A stretch of 8,633 nt of DNA from Chloroflexota bacterium (lineage in GTDB: Bacteria > Chloroflexota > Dehalococcoidia > SZUA-161): the NCBI GenBank assembly GCA_003229915.1, contig QIGA01000078.1:1-8633 (forward strand). The letters are read 5' to 3'. How positions within the stretch are numbered: position 1 is the first letter of the stretch; every line of letters begins with the position of its first letter. Below the pieces are notes generated by a model that was not told the origin of the DNA, did no database searches, and saw only the letters and a program-made list of their open reading frames with translations. Both the position numbers and the translations under genes were made by a program. Below are positions 5,733 to 8,633 of the stretch, piece after piece.

Positions 5733-8330
5733 ATGAGCAACAGATTTGATAAGTTTACGGAACGTGCGCGGAAGGTACTGGCTCTAGCTCAGGAAGAGGC
5801 CCGCAGGTTCAACCACAACTACATCGGTACCGAGCACATACTCCTGGGGCTAGTGCGGGAGGAGGAGGGGATGGCTGCCAAGATCCTCTCCAATCTCGGT
5901 ATAGGGTTGAACAAGGTCCGGGCCGCTGTGGAGTTCATTATCGGCCGCGGAGAAGGGTCGACTCAGAACGATGTTGGGCTCACCCCAAGGGCAAAGAGGG
6001 TAATCGAGCTCGCTGTGGATGAGGCGCGGTTACTGGGTCATCAGTATATCGGAACTGAACACATACTCCTAGGGCTGCTGCGCGAGGGCGAGGGAGTTGC
6101 CGCTGGTGTTCTGGAAAGCCTGGGGGTAAGCGTCGACCGAGTGCATTCCGAGCTCAATCGTGCTCATAGCCAGAGCGCGGCACATTCCGGGAGTCGCCCC
6201 ACCACCAAAACTCCAACCCTGGATCAGTTGGGTGTGGATCTGACCGCTGCGGCTCGAGCAGGGAAACTTGACCCGGTTGTCGGGCGCGCCCGAGAGATCG
6301 AGCGCGTGATTCAGGTGCTCAGCCGACGCACAAAGAACAATCCGGTTCTCATCGGAGAGCCTGGAGTCGGCAAGACCGCCATCGCCGAAGCTATTGCCCA
6401 TCGGATTGCTGCTGGAGATATCCCGGAGACGTTGCAGGGAAGGAGATTGCTCACCCTCGATGTGGGCTCTTTGGTCGCGGGTACAAAATATCGGGGTGAG
6501 TTCGAGGAGCGGTTGAAGAAGGTAATCGAGGAGATAAAGACCGCTGGCAACTGCGTTCTTTTCATTGATGAGATCCACACATTGGTCGGTGCTGGTGCCG
6601 CCGAGGGCGCTGTTGATGCTGCCAGTATTCTAAAGCCATCGCTGGCACGTGGCGAACTACAGTGTATTGGCGCTACTACCCTCGATGACTACCGCAAGCA
6701 CGTGGAACGAGATGCGGCGCTGGAACGCCGCTTCCAGCCCATCCTGGTGGATGAGCCCACGACTGAGCAAACTATAGAGATACTCAGGGGGGTCAAGAGC
6801 CGCTACGAAGAGTATCACTGCTTGACCATAGACGATGAGGCCCTGAAATCGGCAGCGGGGCTGGCTGCTAGGTATATACCAGATCGCTTCCTGCCCGACA
6901 AGGCGATCGATCTTATAGATGAGGCATCATCCCGGCTGCGCATTAAGCAGTCCAACACTTCCTCGGAACTGAGCGAGGCAACGCAGGAGTTGGAGGCCGT
7001 ACGCAAGGAAAAAGATCAGGCTATGTCTGACCAGCAGTTCGAGGCCGCTGCCGAGTTACGCGAAAAGGAACTAGAGCTTGACAGCAAGATAGATGAGATG
7101 CGCGAGGGGCGGCAGCAGGAGCCCGACTCGGAAAAGAAGGTGGTGACCGAAGAGCATATTGCTGAAGTGGTCAGCATGTGGACCGGCATACCGGTGGCCC
7201 GTCTCGCTGCAGATGAGACCACCAGGCTACTTCAGATGGAAGAGGCATTGCACAAGCGCATTGTCGGTCAGGACGAGGCTATCGTCTCAATCGCCAAAGC
7301 AGTGAGGAGAGCCAGGGCCGGGCTTAAGGACCCGCGGAGACCTATCGGCAGCTTTATCTTCCTCGGCCCCACCGGCGTGGGCAAAACGGAGTTGGTTCGC
7401 GCACTAGCGGAATTCATGTTTGGCAGTGAGGACTCCCTGGTCAGGCTCGATATGTCGGAGTTTATGGAAAAGCATGCGGTGTCTCGCCTCGTTGGTGCCC
7501 CTCCAGGGTACGTAGGCTACGATGAAGGGGGGCAGTTGACCGAGGCAGTGAGACGCAAGTCATACTCGGCGATATTGCTCGACGAGATCGAGAAAGCTCA
7601 CCCCGATGTGTTCAACATCCTGCTTCAGATATTCGACGATGGACATCTCACCGATGCCAAAGGACGACGGGTCGATTTCCGCAACACGGTCATTATCATG
7701 ACCAGCAATATCGGCTCCGAGCTTATCCGGAAGGAAAGTACCCTCGGCTTCATATCTCGCAGCGACGAGACCAAGGTTGCCCAAATGTCCTACGATAAGA
7801 TGAAGGACAAAGTGGTTGAGGAAATGAAGAAGACATTCCGCCCTGAATTCCTCAACCGCATCGATGGTACTGTGGTATTCCACGCACTGACCCAGGAGCA
7901 TATCCGCAAGATTGTGGAGCTAATGCTTTCTCAGGTAGAGGATCAGCTCAAAGAGAAAGACATGAAGATGGAGACGACCGATGCGGCAAAGGACTTCCTG
8001 GGAGAAAAGGGTTATGACCCTGCCTTCGGCGCTCGTCCTTTGAGAAGGGTGATCGAGCACATGGTGGAAGACCCCCTCTCCGAAGCCCTGCTTGAGGGCA
8101 GGTTCCAACCTGGAGAAACGATCCAGGTCGACTGCCAGAACGGGGAGATCCGCTGCCCTGGTCAGTCCCACCTCCTGAATTGCTGTCTGTCTCGCTTATC
8201 TCCAACCCCGTTAACCACCAGCTTGCACACCATTTGTCAACTTTCGCCCTTTTTCCCTAATCCGCGAGTCCAGATTCAAAAAGCACGCCTGCCAGGTGAA
8301 TTTCCAAAGTTAGCCGCGAGTTCATCATAA
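5733..8330 (+). CDS. clpC: ATP-dependent Clp protease ATP-binding subunit ClpC, with abnormal C-terminal tail
   Basis: AAA+ unfoldase that feeds misfolded or regulatory proteins to ClpP in the cytosol. The N-domain has two Clp repeats (about 1-75 and 80-145, each with YIGTEHILLGL). D1 has Walker A GEPGVGKT (208-215) and Walker B FIDE (D279, E280). A UVR-type linker with F-E-A-A-A-E-L-R starts at 436, diagnostic of ClpC rather than ClpA or ClpB. D2 has GPTGVGKT (545-552) and LLDE (D617, E618). LGF (671-673) is the expected ClpP-docking tripeptide. Homology ends near residue 808 (GEIRC), close to the usual length of about 810. The last 57 residues are rich in Ser, Pro, Leu and Cys and look like translated intergenic DNA. 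A one-base shift there would give a stop at 8176-8178. The ribosome binding site is weak (GAG at 5723-5725). ctsR, mcsA and mcsB are absent nearby. Confidence 0.95.
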   Translation: MSNRFDKFTERARKVLALAQEEARRFNHNYIGTEHILLGLVREEEGMAAKILSNLGIGLNKVRAAVEFIIGRGEGSTQNDVGLTPRAKRVIELAVDEARLLGHQYIGTEHILLGLLREGEGVAAGVLESLGVSVDRVHSELNRAHSQSAAHSGSRPTTKTPTLDQLGVDLTAAARAGKLDPVVGRAREIERVIQVLSRRTKNNPVLIGEPGVGKTAIAEAIAHRIAAGDIPETLQGRRLLTLDVGSLVAGTKYRGEFEERLKKVIEEIKTAGNCVLFIDEIHTLVGAGAAEGAVDAASILKPSLARGELQCIGATTLDDYRKHVERDAALERRFQPILVDEPTTEQTIEILRGVKSRYEEYHCLTIDDEALKSAAGLAARYIPDRFLPDKAIDLIDEASSRLRIKQSNTSSELSEATQELEAVRKEKDQAMSDQQFEAAAELREKELELDSKIDEMREGRQQEPDSEKKVVTEEHIAEVVSMWTGIPVARLAADETTRLLQMEEALHKRIVGQDEAIVSIAKAVRRARAGLKDPRRPIGSFIFLGPTGVGKTELVRALAEFMFGSEDSLVRLDMSEFMEKHAVSRLVGAPPGYVGYDEGGQLTEAVRRKSYSAILLDEIEKAHPDVFNILLQIFDDGHLTDAKGRRVDFRNTVIIMTSNIGSELIRKESTLGFISRSDETKVAQMSYDKMKDKVVEEMKKTFRPEFLNRIDGTVVFHALTQEHIRKIVELMLSQVEDQLKEKDMKMETTDAAKDFLGEKGYDPAFGARPLRRVIEHMVEDPLSEALLEGRFQPGETIQVDCQNGEIRCPGQSHLLNCCLSRLSPTPLTTSLHTICQLSPFFPNPRVQIQKARLPGEFPKLAASSS
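8154..8330 (+). other. Non-conserved read-through tail of the clpC frame
   Basis: These 58 codons plus the stop follow the last ClpC-like residues. They lack any ClpC resemblance and have lower GC and many pyrimidine runs. The TAA at 8328-8330 is partly made by the first bases of the palindrome that follows. The likeliest reading is intergenic DNA opened by loss or shift of the native stop, through a real mutation or a sequencing error. Confidence 0.55.
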
Positions 8331-8357
8331 TCCCCCTCCCCTGGTGGGAGGGGGATT
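8329..8357 (+). repeat. Perfect 12-bp GC-rich palindrome after clpC
   Basis: AATCCCCCTCCC (8329-8340) and GGGAGGGGGATT (8346-8357) are exact inverted repeats with a CTGGT loop. A T-run does not follow, so it is not a classical terminator, though so strong a stem could still end or stabilise the clpC transcript. The form resembles short dispersed palindromes (REP-like) found between genes in many environmental genomes. Copy number elsewhere cannot be judged here. Confidence 0.65.
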
Positions 8358-8380
8358 CACTCTCATTCTTCGGCATGCTT

Positions 8381-8404
8381 CCTTCGACAAGCTCAGGACA
8401 GGCT
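8381..8404. repeat. REP-like dispersed motif (CCTTCGACAAGCTCAGGACA)
   Basis: The string CTTCGACAAGCTCAGG closely matches a short motif I recall as recurring between genes in many unrelated bacterial genomes, often as CCCTTCGACAAGCTCAGGG. Only one copy is in this window, so the repeat status rests on memory. It sits between two hairpins, which suits an intergenic repeat cluster. Confidence 0.45.
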
Positions 8405-8408
8405 CCAA

Positions 8409-8429
8409 CCTCTCCCTTCAGGGGGAAGG
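8409..8429 (+). repeat. Imperfect hairpin in the post-clpC repeat cluster
   Basis: CCTCTCCC (8409-8416) pairs with GGGGAAGG (8422-8429), with one mismatch and one G-T pair, around a TTCAG loop. It is weaker than the palindrome at 8329-8357 and is probably part of the same repeat cluster. Confidence 0.35.
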
Positions 8430-8571
8430 AGATTTATGCGGAACCATGCCAAAGGCTAATGATTAACGAAATCCTCGGATTAAGGAGAAATTGAAGGTAG
8501 AGAATGATGCCCCCCCCAAACATTAGAAGGGTTAGCTAAGAAAATGATGGCATGATGAAGGCGGATAACCG
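8430..8571. other. Intergenic region without recognisable gene
   Basis: No convincing open frame is seen on either strand. It contains a small palindrome AATCC-TC-GGATT (8470-8481) and a run of eight C at 8510-8517. It precedes the promoter of the next gene. Confidence 0.6.
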
Positions 8572-8599
8572 TTGACACCGAGCGCGGTTAAGTTGTAAT
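8572..8599 (+). promoter_or_regulatory. Sigma-70-type promoter of the next gene
   Basis: TTGACA (8572-8577) matches the -35 consensus exactly, and TGTAAT (8594-8599) matches the -10 in five of six bases, with a 16-base spacer. Transcription would start near 8606, giving a leader of about 25 bases to the ATG at 8631. The inverted repeat TAACCG (8566-8571) / CGGTTA (8585-8590) flanks the -35 box and may be an operator. Confidence 0.7.
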
Positions 8600-8618
8600 C
8601 TGAGGGCTCAATAGAGTC

Positions 8619-8622
8619 GGAG
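8619..8622 (+). promoter_or_regulatory. Ribosome binding site of the next gene
   Basis: GGAG stands 8 bases before the ATG at 8631. Together with the promoter just upstream it marks a real gene start at the window edge. Confidence 0.6.
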
Positions 8623-8630
8623 TCTTTACA

Positions 8631-8633
8631 ATG
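8631..8633 (+). CDS. Start codon of a gene running out of the window
   Basis: Only the ATG is present. The call rests on the promoter and GGAG upstream. Nothing can be said of the product. Confidence 0.5.

Noticed and set aside
8222..8250. TTGACA on the minus strand within the clpC tail as a reverse promoter
   Set aside because: No acceptable -10 box lies at the right spacing, and no minus-strand gene follows.
8510..8517. Run of eight C as a phase-variation tract
   Set aside because: It lies in intergenic DNA, outside a coding frame and away from the promoter boxes, so slippage has no evident target.

Overview
The window looks like chromosomal DNA of an anaerobic bacterium with moderately high GC. 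Every recognisable gene lies on the + strand. My best guess is the Chloroflexota, near the Dehalococcoidia. The reasons are a 5S rRNA gene standing alone between protein genes (a split rRNA operon), a ClpC-type unfoldase without the Firmicutes ctsR-mcsA-mcsB partners, and folate one-carbon genes beside a large iron-sulfur flavoprotein. This assignment is inference; no marker here proves it.

Layout. Bases 1-138 are a leader that may include the 3' end of an upstream gene. Bases 139-1044 encode FolD. After an 87-base gap holding a perfect 11-bp hairpin, 1132-2895 encodes a divergent formate-tetrahydrofolate ligase (GTG start). After 36 bases, 2932-5442 encodes an 836-residue fusion: a NuoG-like iron-sulfur front end, a GltD-like FAD/NAD(P)H module, and a short C-terminal segment that reads as a GIY-YIG-type domain. 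A lone 5S rRNA (about 5475-5601) follows with its own strong terminator. Then comes clpC (5733-8330) behind a candidate extended -10 promoter. The last 300 bases carry no gene. They hold palindromic repeats, then a good sigma-70-type promoter, a ribosome binding site and the ATG of a gene that continues beyond the window.

How the genes work together. The first three genes are closely spaced and probably form one operon. Fhs links formate to tetrahydrofolate, and FolD interconverts formyl-, methenyl- and methylene-THF using NAD(P)H. The fusion protein looks built to move electrons between NAD(P)H and low-potential iron-sulfur carriers, so it is a natural redox partner for a formate/C1 branch such as the methyl branch of the Wood-Ljungdahl pathway. 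The 5S gene and clpC are separate transcription units for housekeeping functions.

Points most worth a second look: the GIY-YIG-like tail on the redox protein; a 25-residue insertion within the [2Fe-2S] cysteine pattern of the same protein; loss of several normally conserved residues in Fhs; the solitary 5S gene; and a non-homologous 57-residue tail on ClpC that looks like read-through into intergenic repeat DNA after a frameshift. I see no CRISPR array, transposase, tRNA or phage gene, and no clear new multi-gene system.
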